Origin: Pseudomonas sp.
GTDB lineage: Bacteria; Pseudomonadota; Gammaproteobacteria; Pseudomonadales; Pseudomonadaceae
DNA: 64,000 nt
Direction of reading: 5' to 3'
NCBI RefSeq assembly: GCF_017744435.1
Contig: NZ_JAGIBG010000013.1
Span: 1 to 64,000 of the forward strand
In this document: piece by piece, positions 55,531 to 64,000 of the stretch
How positions within the stretch are numbered: the first letter of the stretch is position 1
Layout of the letters: each line of letters begins with the position of its first letter
Made by a program: the position numbers and the translations under genes
The notes under the pieces: model-generated
Told to the model about the DNA's origin: nothing
What the model saw: the letters and a program-made list of their open reading frames with translations, nothing else
Database searches by the model: none

Positions 55531-56400
55531 ATGTCGGTATCCCACGCTCAACTGAAGGCGTTCCATGCAGTGGCTGTGCACGGCAGCTTCACCCGCGCGG
55601 CGGAAAAGCTGTTTCTGACCCAGCCGGCGGTGTCCGACCAGGTGCGCAAGCTCGAGGAGCGCTTCGGCGTGCTGCTGTTCCAGCGCAACAAACGCTCGGT
55701 GCAGCTGACCGACCTGGGCGAGCGCCTGCTGGGCATCAGCCAGCGCCTGTTCGCCTGCGAGGCTGAGGCCCATGACCTGTTGCAGGACTCACGCGCCCTG
55801 CATACCGGCAGCCTGGTGCTGGCGGTGGATGCGCCCGTGCATGTGCTGCCGCAGATCGCGCGCTTCTGCCAGCGCTACCCGGGCATCCAGGTCAAGGTCG
55901 AGACCGGCAACACCGACGAGTCGCTGGCACGGCTGTTCAGCTACCAGGCCGACCTGGCGCTGCTCGGGCGCGATGTCGATGACGAGCGGCTGTACTGCGT
56001 GCCGCTGCGCCGCGACCCGATGGTGGCGTTCGTCTCCCACAATCACCCGTGGGCCAGCCGCAGCTCGATCAGCCTGGCGGACCTGGATGACACGCCGCTG
56101 GTGCTGCGCGAACCGGGGTCGGTGACGCGGCAGACGCTGGAGGAAGAGATGCAGCGCGCAGGCTTGCGGATTCGCCCGGCGATCCAGGTGGAAGGCCGCG
56201 AGGCAGCGCGTGAAGCCGTGGTGGTGGGGATTGGCGTGGGGGTGGTGTCGGCGGCCGAATTTGGCGCGGACGCGCGGGTGTGTGCCTTGCCGATCGTCGA
56301 TTGTCAGCGGCATCTGACCGAGACGCTGGTGTGCCTCAGCGAGCAAAGAAGCCGCCGGGTGGTGGCCACCTTCCTGCAGATGGTTCAGGAAGAGCTGTAG
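55531..56400 (+). CDS. LysR-family transcriptional regulator
   Basis: LKAFHAVAVHGSFTRAAEKLFLTQPAVSDQVRKLEERFGVLLFQRNKRSVQLT. Confidence 0.93.
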   Translation: MSVSHAQLKAFHAVAVHGSFTRAAEKLFLTQPAVSDQVRKLEERFGVLLFQRNKRSVQLTDLGERLLGISQRLFACEAEAHDLLQDSRALHTGSLVLAVDAPVHVLPQIARFCQRYPGIQVKVETGNTDESLARLFSYQADLALLGRDVDDERLYCVPLRRDPMVAFVSHNHPWASRSSISLADLDDTPLVLREPGSVTRQTLEEEMQRAGLRIRPAIQVEGREAAREAVVVGIGVGVVSAAEFGADARVCALPIVDCQRHLTETLVCLSEQRSRRVVATFLQMVQEEL

Positions 56401-56409
56401 AGCCTGTAC

Positions 56410-56505
56410 CGGCCTCTTCGCGGCTAAAGCCGCTCCCACAGGTACCCCACCGCCCCCGAAACCTGCGCAGTACCTGTGGGAGCGGCTTCAGCCGCGAAGA
56501 GGCCA
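56410..56505. repeat. REP pair
   Basis: Inverted cctcttcgcggctaaagccgctcccacag / ctgtgggagcggcttcagccgcgaagagg. Confidence 0.9.
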
Positions 56506-56557
56506 TCACAGGCAATACAACTATGCTGGGAATACCTCATTTCCAGGCCCACCCACC

Positions 56558-56923
56558 ATGCTTTTCCGCCTGGCCGCCGACGCCCTGGTCCTGCTGCACC
56601 TGGCCTTCATCCTGCTGGTCCTGTTCGGCGGTCTGCTGGTGCTCAAGTGGCGCCCCGCCCTGCTCCTGCACCTCCCTGCCCTGGCCTGGGGCCTGGCGGT
56701 GGAAGGCCTGCACCTGCAATGCCCGCTCACCGACTGGGAAAACCGCATGCGTCTGGCCGCCGGTGACGCGGGTTACCACGGCGGCTTCGTCGAACACTAC
56801 ATCTGGCCGCTGATCTACCCCGCCGGCCTGACGCCGCAAGTCCAGCTGCTGCTGGGCGGCATCGTGCTGGTGCTGAACCTGGCCATCTACGCCTGCGTCA
56901 TCTGGCGCTGGCGTCGCCCTTAG
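56558..56923 (+). CDS. DUF2784-type membrane protein
   Basis: 121 aa; LLHLAFILLVLFGGLLVLKWRPALLLHLPALAWGLAVEGLHLQCPLTDWENRMR. Confidence 0.85.
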   Translation: MLFRLAADALVLLHLAFILLVLFGGLLVLKWRPALLLHLPALAWGLAVEGLHLQCPLTDWENRMRLAAGDAGYHGGFVEHYIWPLIYPAGLTPQVQLLLGGIVLVLNLAIYACVIWRWRRP

Positions 56924-57696
56924 CGGGTGGCGACGACAAACAGCCGCGGGAACGGCAGTAGCACCTTGCCGTCTGTAGCTGGCGGGTAGTCACGCTGCAT
57001 GGCCTGCAGATACATCTGCAGGAAGTCCGCCTGCTCCTGCTCGTCCAGCCTGGCCAGATAAGGCCGTAGCGCCGAGCCCTTGAACCACTCCACCACCGCC
57101 TCGGCACCGCCCGCCAAGGGGTGGTGATAGGTGGTGCGCCACACATCCACCCGCGCGCACAACGGCGTGAGCAGGTCGTAGTAGAACGCCGCATTGTGCC
57201 GTGGCGGCAGGTGGAAGTCGGCAAACTTGTCCGCCCACGGGCCCTGGCTGGCGATTTCGCGCAACTGCCGATGGGCCGGCTCGTCGAGATTGTCCGGGGT
57301 CTGCACGGCCAGGCTGCCTCCTTCGCTCAGCTGGCGCACCAGGTGCGGATACAGCGAGCCGTGGTCGGGCACCCATTGCAGCGAGGCATTGGCCAGGATC
57401 AGGTCCTGCGGCTCGGGCGCCGACCAGTCGCTGATGTCAGCGATTTCGCAGCGTACCCGCGGAATGTGCAGGCGCTTGCGTTCGCGGGCCTTGTCGATCA
57501 TGTCCTTGTCGCTGTCCAGCGCCGTCACCTGGGCATCCGGGCAACGCTGCAGCAGCACTTCAGTCGAGTTGCCGGGGCCACAGCCCAGGTCGGTGGCATG
57601 GCGCACCGGCCGCGGTGGCACGGCGGCCAGCAAGTCGCGCACGGCGCGGGTGCGTTCATCTTCGAAGAGGGAATACTGGGTGGCGGACCAGGCCAT
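56920..57696 (-). CDS. tam: trans-aconitate 2-methyltransferase
   Basis: MAWSATQYSLFEDERTRAVRDLLAAVP...ATDLGCGPGNSTEVLLQRCPDAQVTALDSDKDMI; start trimmed. Confidence 0.9.
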   Translation of the reverse strand: MAWSATQYSLFEDERTRAVRDLLAAVPPRPVRHATDLGCGPGNSTEVLLQRCPDAQVTALDSDKDMIDKARERKRLHIPRVRCEIADISDWSAPEPQDLILANASLQWVPDHGSLYPHLVRQLSEGGSLAVQTPDNLDEPAHRQLREIASQGPWADKFADFHLPPRHNAAFYYDLLTPLCARVDVWRTTYHHPLAGGAEAVVEWFKGSALRPYLARLDEQEQADFLQMYLQAMQRDYPPATDGKVLLPFPRLFVVATR

Positions 57697-57925
57697 GGAA
57701 GGCTCCTTTCTGGCGGGCAGTGGCTTGAGCATAAGCCATGTACCGTTTCCCATGAACCTGAACTGTCAGCCTATGCTTCAGGTCAGTCCCTACATGCGCA
57801 TGCCGATGAAGCTATCCCTGGCCCTTGCCATCCTGGCCCTGATCGCCGCCGCCGCCCTGCTGGGTTCGCCGTGGATGAACCAGCGGTTTCACATGCCCGA
57901 GGAAAAACACCCGCCCCAACAACGC

Positions 57926-57960
57926 GAAACGGCCGGGTCCCTAAGGGAGCCGGCCGTTTC
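57926..57960. terminator. strong hairpin downstream of gabP-like gene
   Basis: gaaacggccgg-gtccctaaggga-g-ccggccgtttc. Confidence 0.75.
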
Positions 57961-57976
57961 CAACAGCGAATGACGC

Positions 57977-59389
57977 TTAGTGCTGCTGCTTGCCAGAGCG
58001 GATCTGGTGGACCACGCCCATGGCCACCACGACAGCCGCGGCGATGCCGGTGGAGATCACCAGGATCTGGTAGTCAGGCATGAAGGCCATGGTCACCAGG
58101 GCGGCGATGATGAAGCCGATCACCAGGTAGGTCAGCCACGGGAACAGCCACATCTGCAGGCGCACTTCCTTGCCTTCGGCAATCAGCTTGCGGCGCATGC
58201 GCAGCTGCGAGAAGGCGATCACCAGATACACCAGCAGGGCGATCATGCCGGTGGTGTTCATCAGGGTTTCCAGCACGTCTTTCGGGCGCAGGGTCTCGCT
58301 GAAGTTGATCAGCGCGCAGACCACGGCCACGGCGCAGGAGCCGATGATCGCGTACACCGGTACGCCGGTGCCGGCGCGGGTGATCTTGAAGAACGACGGC
58401 GCGTCGCCACGCTGAGCCAGGGAGAACAGCATGCGCGAAGCGGTGTAGTGACCCGAGATCAGGCAGCTGCTCACCGAGGTCAGTACCACGAAGTTCATCA
58501 GCAGCTCGGCGTGCGGCACGCCCAGCAGTTCCAAGGTACGGCGGTAGGCGCCATAGCCGGAAACGCCCAGTTGCGGGTCGTTCCACGGGACCAGGCAGAC
58601 GATCAGGAAGATCGAGCCGACGTAGAACAGGCACACACGCCATACCACCGAGTTGGTGGCCTTGACGATCTGGGTGGCCGGGTCCTTGGCTTCGGAAGCG
58701 GCGATGGTGACGATTTCGGCGCCGAGGAAGGCGAACATCACCCCAAGCAACGCACCAATGACCGTGGTGATACCGTTGGGCATGAAGCCTTCGGCGGTCA
58801 GGTGGGTCATGCCACGCACTTCACCGAACTGCCAGATGTTCATCACGGCGGCGGCACACACCACCAGGAAGCAGACGATCGCCACCACCTTGATCAGCGC
58901 GAACCAGAATTCGAACTCACCGTAGTGCTTGACGTTAAAGAAGTTGACGGTGATCAGCAGCAGGGTCGTGGCCAGCACGAACACGTTGACGCTCACGTCG
59001 GGGAAGAAACCGTGCAGGATCTTGCCCGCCACATAAGCTTCCCAGGCCATCAGGATGACCCAGTACCACCAGTACAGCCAGCCGATGGTGAAACCGGCCC
59101 AGCGGCCGATCGCGCGGTCGGCGTAGGTAGAGAACGAGCCGGTGTCCGGCGAGGAAGTCGCCATTTCACCGAGCATGCGCATGATCAGCACCACCAGGAT
59201 GCCGCCGGCCAGGTAGGCCAGCACTGCGGCCGGGCCGGCGCTGTGAATCACGCTGCCGGAACCGACGAACAAGGCGCCGCCGATAACCCCGGCGATCGAC
59301 ATCATCGTCAGGTGGCGCGACTTGAGCGAGGCACTGAGCTTGCTCTCGTGCCCGCTTTTCGCGGTGGTGGTTGTGGATGTTGCGTCCAT
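57977..59389 (-). CDS. gabP: amino acid permease, GABA permease-like
   Basis: [50 protein letters not shown]-type APC signature; gene name by similarity. Confidence 0.82.
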   Translation of the reverse strand: MDATSTTTTAKSGHESKLSASLKSRHLTMMSIAGVIGGALFVGSGSVIHSAGPAAVLAYLAGGILVVLIMRMLGEMATSSPDTGSFSTYADRAIGRWAGFTIGWLYWWYWVILMAWEAYVAGKILHGFFPDVSVNVFVLATTLLLITVNFFNVKHYGEFEFWFALIKVVAIVCFLVVCAAAVMNIWQFGEVRGMTHLTAEGFMPNGITTVIGALLGVMFAFLGAEIVTIAASEAKDPATQIVKATNSVVWRVCLFYVGSIFLIVCLVPWNDPQLGVSGYGAYRRTLELLGVPHAELLMNFVVLTSVSSCLISGHYTASRMLFSLAQRGDAPSFFKITRAGTGVPVYAIIGSCAVAVVCALINFSETLRPKDVLETLMNTTGMIALLVYLVIAFSQLRMRRKLIAEGKEVRLQMWLFPWLTYLVIGFIIAALVTMAFMPDYQILVISTGIAAAVVVAMGVVHQIRSGKQQH

Positions 59390-59714
59390 CAGTTGTGTAC
59401 CCCGTGCTTCTTTTTATCCAAGGAAAACTGTGAAACCCCGATGGCTCTCGGTTTCACCTGTACATCAGTGCTAATGCGGGCAGGATGGTGTGCGCAAACA
59501 CACGCAGGCCTTCCGTGGCGGCCTGCTGACGCGCCCCAGGGTTGGCACCTCGGGCGAACTGAACATGCTTTATGTGGCGATATCTGACACCTAATGTAAA
59601 AATGTCCGACGTAGAGAGCCATGCACAGTGGCATGAATCTCGCACTGCACTGTACAGGCCGCCGATGCAATACACCCCGCTGCGCCTGGCGTTCCGCACT
59701 CTTGAAGGCCCCGA

Positions 59715-61139
59715 ATGTTCGAATTACATCCAGACTCTTCCACGCCGTTGGTCAACCAGATCATCGACGGCCTGCGCGAGCTGATCGACAACCAGACCCT
59801 CAAGCCGGGCGCCAAGGTGCCGTCGATCCGCGCCTTCGCGGCAAGCTATTCGGTGAGCACCTTCACGGTGGTCGAGGCGTACGACCGCCTGGTCGCCCAG
59901 GGGCTGCTGGTGAGCAAGGGCAATGCGGGGTTCTTCGTCAATCGTGCGGCGAACGAGCTGCTGGAAAGCCAGCACAGCGAGGCCGAAAGCGGCCGCCCGA
60001 CGTTCAACTCCGAGTGGTACCTGCAGCAGATCTTCGAAACCCGCCAACTGCCGTACAAGCCCGGCTGTGGCTGGCTGCCCAACGACTGGATGTACGAAGA
60101 AGGCCTGCGCCGTGGCCTGCGCCAGGTGGCTGGCAGCCCGCTGGAGCTGTCTGGCTACGGCGACCCGATGGGCCTGCCGGAGCTGCGCGCGCTGACCGCG
60201 CAGAACCTGCAGCAGGAGCTGTCGATCGTCTGCAACCCGGCGCAGCTGATGCTGACCCACGGCGCCAGCCAGGCACTGGACCTGGCCGTGCGTACCTTGG
60301 TACGCCCCGGTGACGTGGTGCTGGTGGACGACCCGGGTTACCCCAACCTGATGAGCATCCTGCGCACCCAGGGTGCAACGCTGATCGGCGTACCGCGCAC
60401 GCCGAACGGTTATGACCTCAATCACTTGGAGCAGTTGCTGGCGCACCACCGCCCGACCGCCTTCTTCACCCAGCCGCACCTGCACAGCCCGACCTGCTCA
60501 CGCACCCCGCTGCCGCAGCTGCACCGCCTGCTGCAGCTGGCCAGCCAGCACGGCTTCCGGCTGGTGGAAAACAACCTGTACGCCGACATGGTCGCCGAAC
60601 CGCAGCCGTGCCTGGCCAGCCTCGACCACCTGCAGCAGGTGGTGTACGTGGGCAGCTACTCGAAGAGCATCTCGCCCAACGTGCGGGTCGGCTACCTGCT
60701 GGCCAACCCGGAGCTGATGCAGAAGCTGCTGCACCTGAAGATGCGCTCGGGGCTGACCACCTCGCAGGTGATGGAGCGGGTGGTGTACGCCGCGATCATC
60801 GACGGGCGCTGGCGCAAGCACCTCAAGCGCCTGCGCCAGCGCCTGGCCGAGGCGCATCAGGAAGTTGGCCGGCATCTGCATCGATTGGGCTTTGAACTGT
60901 TCATCGAGTCGGATGAGGGGATGTACATCTGGACCCGCCACCCGGCGATTCCCGACAGCGCGGCGTTGCTCGATGATGCGCTGGAGAAAGGCATCATGCT
61001 CGGGCCTGGGCAGTTGTTCATGGTCGATGCCAAAGCGACCGGGTGGATGCGCTTCAATGTGGCGTTCAGTACCGACCCGGCGATGTGGGAGTTGCTGGAG
61101 AAGGTGCTGGTGAAGCATGTGCGGCGGGGTGGGCTGTAG
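59715..61139 (+). CDS. MocR-family regulator (GntR HTH + class I aminotransferase fold)
   Basis: LVNQIIDGLRELIDNQTLKPGAKVPSIRAFAASYSVSTFTVVEAYDRLVAQGLL; YVGSYSKSISPNVRVGYLL PLP-Lys motif. Confidence 0.93.
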   Translation: MFELHPDSSTPLVNQIIDGLRELIDNQTLKPGAKVPSIRAFAASYSVSTFTVVEAYDRLVAQGLLVSKGNAGFFVNRAANELLESQHSEAESGRPTFNSEWYLQQIFETRQLPYKPGCGWLPNDWMYEEGLRRGLRQVAGSPLELSGYGDPMGLPELRALTAQNLQQELSIVCNPAQLMLTHGASQALDLAVRTLVRPGDVVLVDDPGYPNLMSILRTQGATLIGVPRTPNGYDLNHLEQLLAHHRPTAFFTQPHLHSPTCSRTPLPQLHRLLQLASQHGFRLVENNLYADMVAEPQPCLASLDHLQQVVYVGSYSKSISPNVRVGYLLANPELMQKLLHLKMRSGLTTSQVMERVVYAAIIDGRWRKHLKRLRQRLAEAHQEVGRHLHRLGFELFIESDEGMYIWTRHPAIPDSAALLDDALEKGIMLGPGQLFMVDAKATGWMRFNVAFSTDPAMWELLEKVLVKHVRRGGL

Positions 61140-61634
61140 GTTTGCGGTGTGGCCGGGGTTGTTCGCCACGGCATTTTCAGCGCCTGTGAAATCGAGCGCC
61201 GCCCGCGCGGCGCATCGCGGATAAATCCGCTCCTACGTTTGTTGCAACCTGGCCATGCCTGTGAGGCCATGATTGTCTCTCTTGTTTGTTACTTTCGACA
61301 TTGAAGTAGGCGTAACTGTTTTCATGGCCTTCATTCATGCACCAAGGCGGCAGTCCAACTGATACAGAACAGACTTGCGGAAGCAAGCACTTATCAATCC
61401 CGAAACTAATTTGAATCATGCACGCCTGATCTACTGAACGCAGAAAATTCAAGCCAGGTGAATTTTACCTCAAGAGAAGCCCCATCACCGATGTTGTTTG
61501 AGAAACCTTAAGACCATACAGTTCTTCAGATTTATTTAACCACAACTGGAATACCTTCTCTCTGCTCAGTGCAGTTGAGCAACTCCATGCTCCTTACGTC
61601 CGCCAGCATCCCGCGGCGGCATAAGGAAGTGAAC

Positions 61635-63329
61635 ATGCAAGATCCTGTAGAGTTTCCCCCGCCATTTGTCTACCCAGATCAAGTACTGCCGCTCCCGCTA
61701 CCCCCGATGTTCCCCTTCAACTTACCAAATCGGCCACATCCTCCTGGAGCATTGACTCCAGCTATCCCCCCCTCTTCACCGAATACTCCTGGATCCGTCA
61801 CTCCGGTGAGTCGGGTGATGGCTATAGAAGGAAGAATCCGGAATGAAAACAAAAAGGAAATTCGACAGATCGCTGCGGATATCGAAGCCACCATCGAAAG
61901 AGAACTCACATCATCCACCTATACAACGCTGAACTCTGCAGACCTGAAAAAAGCCGTAGCAGAACGCATCGCCGCTGAAGCCGCCGCAAAAGCCGTAGCA
62001 GAACGCACCGCCGCCGAAGCCACCGCAAAAGCCGTAGCAGAACGCTTCGCCGCTGAAGCCGCCGCAAAAGCCGTAGCAGAACGCATCGCCGCCGAAGCCA
62101 CCGCAAAAGCCGTAGCAGAACGCATCGTCGCCGAAGCCACCGCAAAAGCCGTAGCAGAACGCATCGCCGCCGAAGCCGCCGCAAAAGCCGTAGCAGAACG
62201 CATCGCCGCCGAAGCCGAATTCATTCGAGTTGCAAACACTTACTCCGCGTCAGGCTCGAAATCTTTAATTAGCTCGATAGTTATTACTGCTGCCGGCACC
62301 GTCGCCTCGACCGCCGCAAGTTTTTCCCTACGAGCGGCAATAGGGGCTTCAGTGGATGCACTTACTGGCCTCGCTGCGAGCGTCGGCGCAGGATTTGTTG
62401 CAGGTGTTTCCGCTCTCTTTTACTCATCCAGCCTTGGCAATGGAGAGCTTCCTCGTCGTTTTTCACTGCAAACGCCGCTATCCGATCTGGCCCCTTCAGC
62501 TGACAGTAAGTTAACAACCTCTTCAACTACAAATACGAGCATTAATCTTCCGTACCGTTTCAGCTCTCAGGTCAACTCAGAAGGTAATTCGGAAATTTTC
62601 GTCGTTAAAACAGATGGAGAAACTGTACCTATGCAGGTACCAGTGCTCGCCGCCTCATACGACAACCAGCGCAACGTGTACACCGCTACCACAGCAGACA
62701 TTCCCCCGCGCATTCTGACTTGGACACCCATCGTTACAAAGGCAGACGCGTCGACCAGTTTGCCCATCGAACAGCCGGAACCACCAATCTTCGCTGGAGC
62801 AGCACTTGAACCCGTTGAGGTAAGAGTCGACAGCTACCCTGGCGTTGCTGATGCGAGCTGGGATGACTATGTCATCGTTTTTCCTGCGGACTCCGGATTA
62901 TCGCCGATCTACACAATGTTTCGGGATCGAAGGGGTGACCCGGGGACTGCTACGGGGGTCGGTATCGAGGTTGACGGTTCATGGGCAGCCGGTGTTTCAT
63001 TAGGCAAGGGCGCTTCTATCCCTAATCAAGTGGCAGATTTGCTGCGAGGTCAAGAATTTAGAGACTGGCGCCATTTCAGAGAGACGCTATGGAGGGCAAT
63101 TGGCAATGATGCGACACTGTCCATTCAATTTAGCCCCTTCAACATAGAACGAATGAAAAAAGGGCGCTCACCATTTGTTCCACAAGCTGAACGAATTGGG
63201 GGCCGAGCTGTTTTAGAGATTCATCACAAAGTTTTCATCTCAAAAGGCGGGGAAGTCTTTGACCTTGACAATCTTTCAATTACCACTCCAAAACTTCACA
63301 TCCAAATCCACAAAGGGATGAAGCGATGA
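61635..63329 (+). CDS. S-type pyocin/colicin-E9-like bacteriocin with HNH DNase domain
   Basis: Pro-rich N-terminus, 7x13-aa helical repeats, pyocin-type translocation region, C-terminal DNase GGRAVLEIHHKVFISKGGEVFDLDNLSITTPKLHIQIHKGMKR; start trimmed to MQDPVEF. Confidence 0.93.
   Translation: MQDPVEFPPPFVYPDQVLPLPLPPMFPFNLPNRPHPPGALTPAIPPSSPNTPGSVTPVSRVMAIEGRIRNENKKEIRQIAADIEATIERELTSSTYTTLNSADLKKAVAERIAAEAAAKAVAERTAAEATAKAVAERFAAEAAAKAVAERIAAEATAKAVAERIVAEATAKAVAERIAAEAAAKAVAERIAAEAEFIRVANTYSASGSKSLISSIVITAAGTVASTAASFSLRAAIGASVDALTGLAASVGAGFVAGVSALFYSSSLGNGELPRRFSLQTPLSDLAPSADSKLTTSSTTNTSINLPYRFSSQVNSEGNSEIFVVKTDGETVPMQVPVLAASYDNQRNVYTATTADIPPRILTWTPIVTKADASTSLPIEQPEPPIFAGAALEPVEVRVDSYPGVADASWDDYVIVFPADSGLSPIYTMFRDRRGDPGTATGVGIEVDGSWAAGVSLGKGASIPNQVADLLRGQEFRDWRHFRETLWRAIGNDATLSIQFSPFNIERMKKGRSPFVPQAERIGGRAVLEIHHKVFISKGGEVFDLDNLSITTPKLHIQIHKGMKR
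61950..62222 (+). repeat. seven 39-bp in-frame tandem repeats (KAVAERIAAEAAA-type)
   Basis: Units read directly: KAVAERIAAEAAA, KAVAERTAAEATA, KAVAERFAAEAAA, KAVAERIAAEATA, KAVAERIVAEATA, KAVAERIAAEAAA, KAVAERIAAEAEF. Confidence 0.95.
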
Positions 63330-63577
63330 AAAATTCAATTTGTGATTACACTGAAGCAGAATTCCTTATCTTCGTAAAAAAAATATACTCGGGCGACTAC
63401 CCTAGCGATCAAGAACACATCAATGCCATGCTCGCTTTCGAAAGGATCACAGAGCATCCATCAAAATCTGATTTGTTTGCTTTCCCCGAAGCCGGCAAGG
63501 AAAGCCCAGAGGCAATCGTTATCGAAGTGAAATCTTGGCGAGCGGAGAATGGCAAGCCAGGCTTCAAAGCTATCTAA
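63326..63577 (+). CDS. colicin E/pyocin S-type immunity protein
   Basis: 83 aa; ICDYTEAEFLIFVKKIY...ERITEHPSKSDLFAFPEAG...VKSWRAENGKPGFKAI matches the Im9 family; 4-bp ATGA overlap with toxin. Confidence 0.93.
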   Translation: MKNSICDYTEAEFLIFVKKIYSGDYPSDQEHINAMLAFERITEHPSKSDLFAFPEAGKESPEAIVIEVKSWRAENGKPGFKAI

Positions 63578-63588
63578 CATGAAATTTT

Positions 63589-63614
63589 ACGGGTAGGCGA
63601 TCCCGCCTACCCGT
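63589..63614 (+). terminator. hairpin terminator of bacteriocin operon
   Basis: acgggtaggcg-atcc-cgcctacccgt. Confidence 0.7.
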
Positions 63615-63676
63615 ATCCGAAGAGCCTCGTCAAAGGGTTGTGACAAGCACTTGCCAACCCTGACACGATTCCTCCC

Positions 63677-63823
63677 CTACCTCACCAGCCCCTTACGCTC
63701 CAGAGCCAAAGCAAGCACATCCGCCTGCTCCCCAGGGACTTCCACCCCTATTTTGTAGAAAACATCTGAAGCCACCCTATAACACCCATTCGAGTACTCT
63801 TTTGGAACAATGATGGCAAACGG
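63677..63823 (-). pseudogene. C-terminal gene remnant (no start codon)
   Basis: Open frame after TAG: PFAIIVPKEYSNGCYRVASDVFYKIGVEVPGEQADVLALALERKGLVR*. Confidence 0.4.
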
Positions 63824-63856
63824 CTACGCTCTCCCTGTCCCCAAGGAGCCCAGCGC

Positions 63857-64000
63857 ATGCCCCCAGCCCCCCGCTTCTTCGAGCACTACCGCAAAGCCGA
63901 CCGGATCATGCTGGGCCTGCTCTGGCTGATGTTCCTCTTCTCCCTGGCCCTGGCCTTCTGGCACGACACCTTCCTCCAGGCCATCGCAATCGGCGGCGGC
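63857..64000 (+). CDS. N-terminus of a membrane sensor, probably methyl-accepting chemotaxis protein; truncated by window end
   Basis: MPPAPRFFEHYRKADRIMLGLLWLMFLFSLALAFWHDTFLQAIAIGGG, open to window end; aaggag SD. Confidence 0.55.
   Translation, partial: MPPAPRFFEHYRKADRIMLGLLWLMFLFSLALAFWHDTFLQAIAIGGG

Noticed and set aside
61480-61634. LexA/SOS box upstream of the bacteriocin
   Set aside because: Only half-site-like sequences (catacag) seen; no full CTG-N10-CAG palindrome could be supported
61950-62222. CRISPR-like array
   Set aside because: The 39-bp units are directly contiguous, with no spacers, and in frame with a coding sequence
61906-62239. Leu/Arg- and Ala/Ser-rich minus-strand ORFs over the bacteriocin repeats
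   Set aside because: They are simply the reverse translation of the 39-bp repeats

Overview
High-GC chromosomal window typical of the Pseudomonas putida group (judged from gene content and REP sequences; no search was run). It is densely coding, with about 54 supportable protein genes and no rRNA, tRNA, CRISPR array, IS element or prophage recognised. Main blocks: (i) marR-emrA-emrB-like efflux operon; (ii) FixJ-type two-component system divergent from acyl-CoA synthetase and acyl-CoA dehydrogenase genes; (iii) orphan FecR; (iv) McpU-like chemoreceptor behind a strong FliA-type promoter; (v) glycine-betaine-type ABC pair with no ATPase; (vi) sulfur-starvation sfnECR operon; (vii) an approximately 11 kb catabolic region (three FAD oxidoreductases, ProC-like reductase, MFS, cupin, RidA, GlxA/AraC regulator, D-2-hydroxyacid dehydrogenase, ALDH) in which two transcription units share a colinear 57-bp upstream block; (viii) large multicopper oxidase with a C-terminal Ig/cadherin-like tail; (ix) quiC / MFS / aromatic amino acid decarboxylase / LysR block; (x) gabP-like permease divergent from a MocR regulator; (xi) at the 3' end, an AT-richer island with a colicin-E9-type HNH DNase bacteriocin, carrying seven 39-bp tandem repeats, plus its overlapping immunity gene. 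Ten head-to-head or tail-to-tail REP pairs (REPINs/BIMEs) lie in intergenic gaps. Best candidates for new biology: the repeat-built bacteriocin with its atypical immunity protein, the co-regulated catabolic cluster with its shared operator, and an orphan intrinsic terminator upstream of sfnECR.
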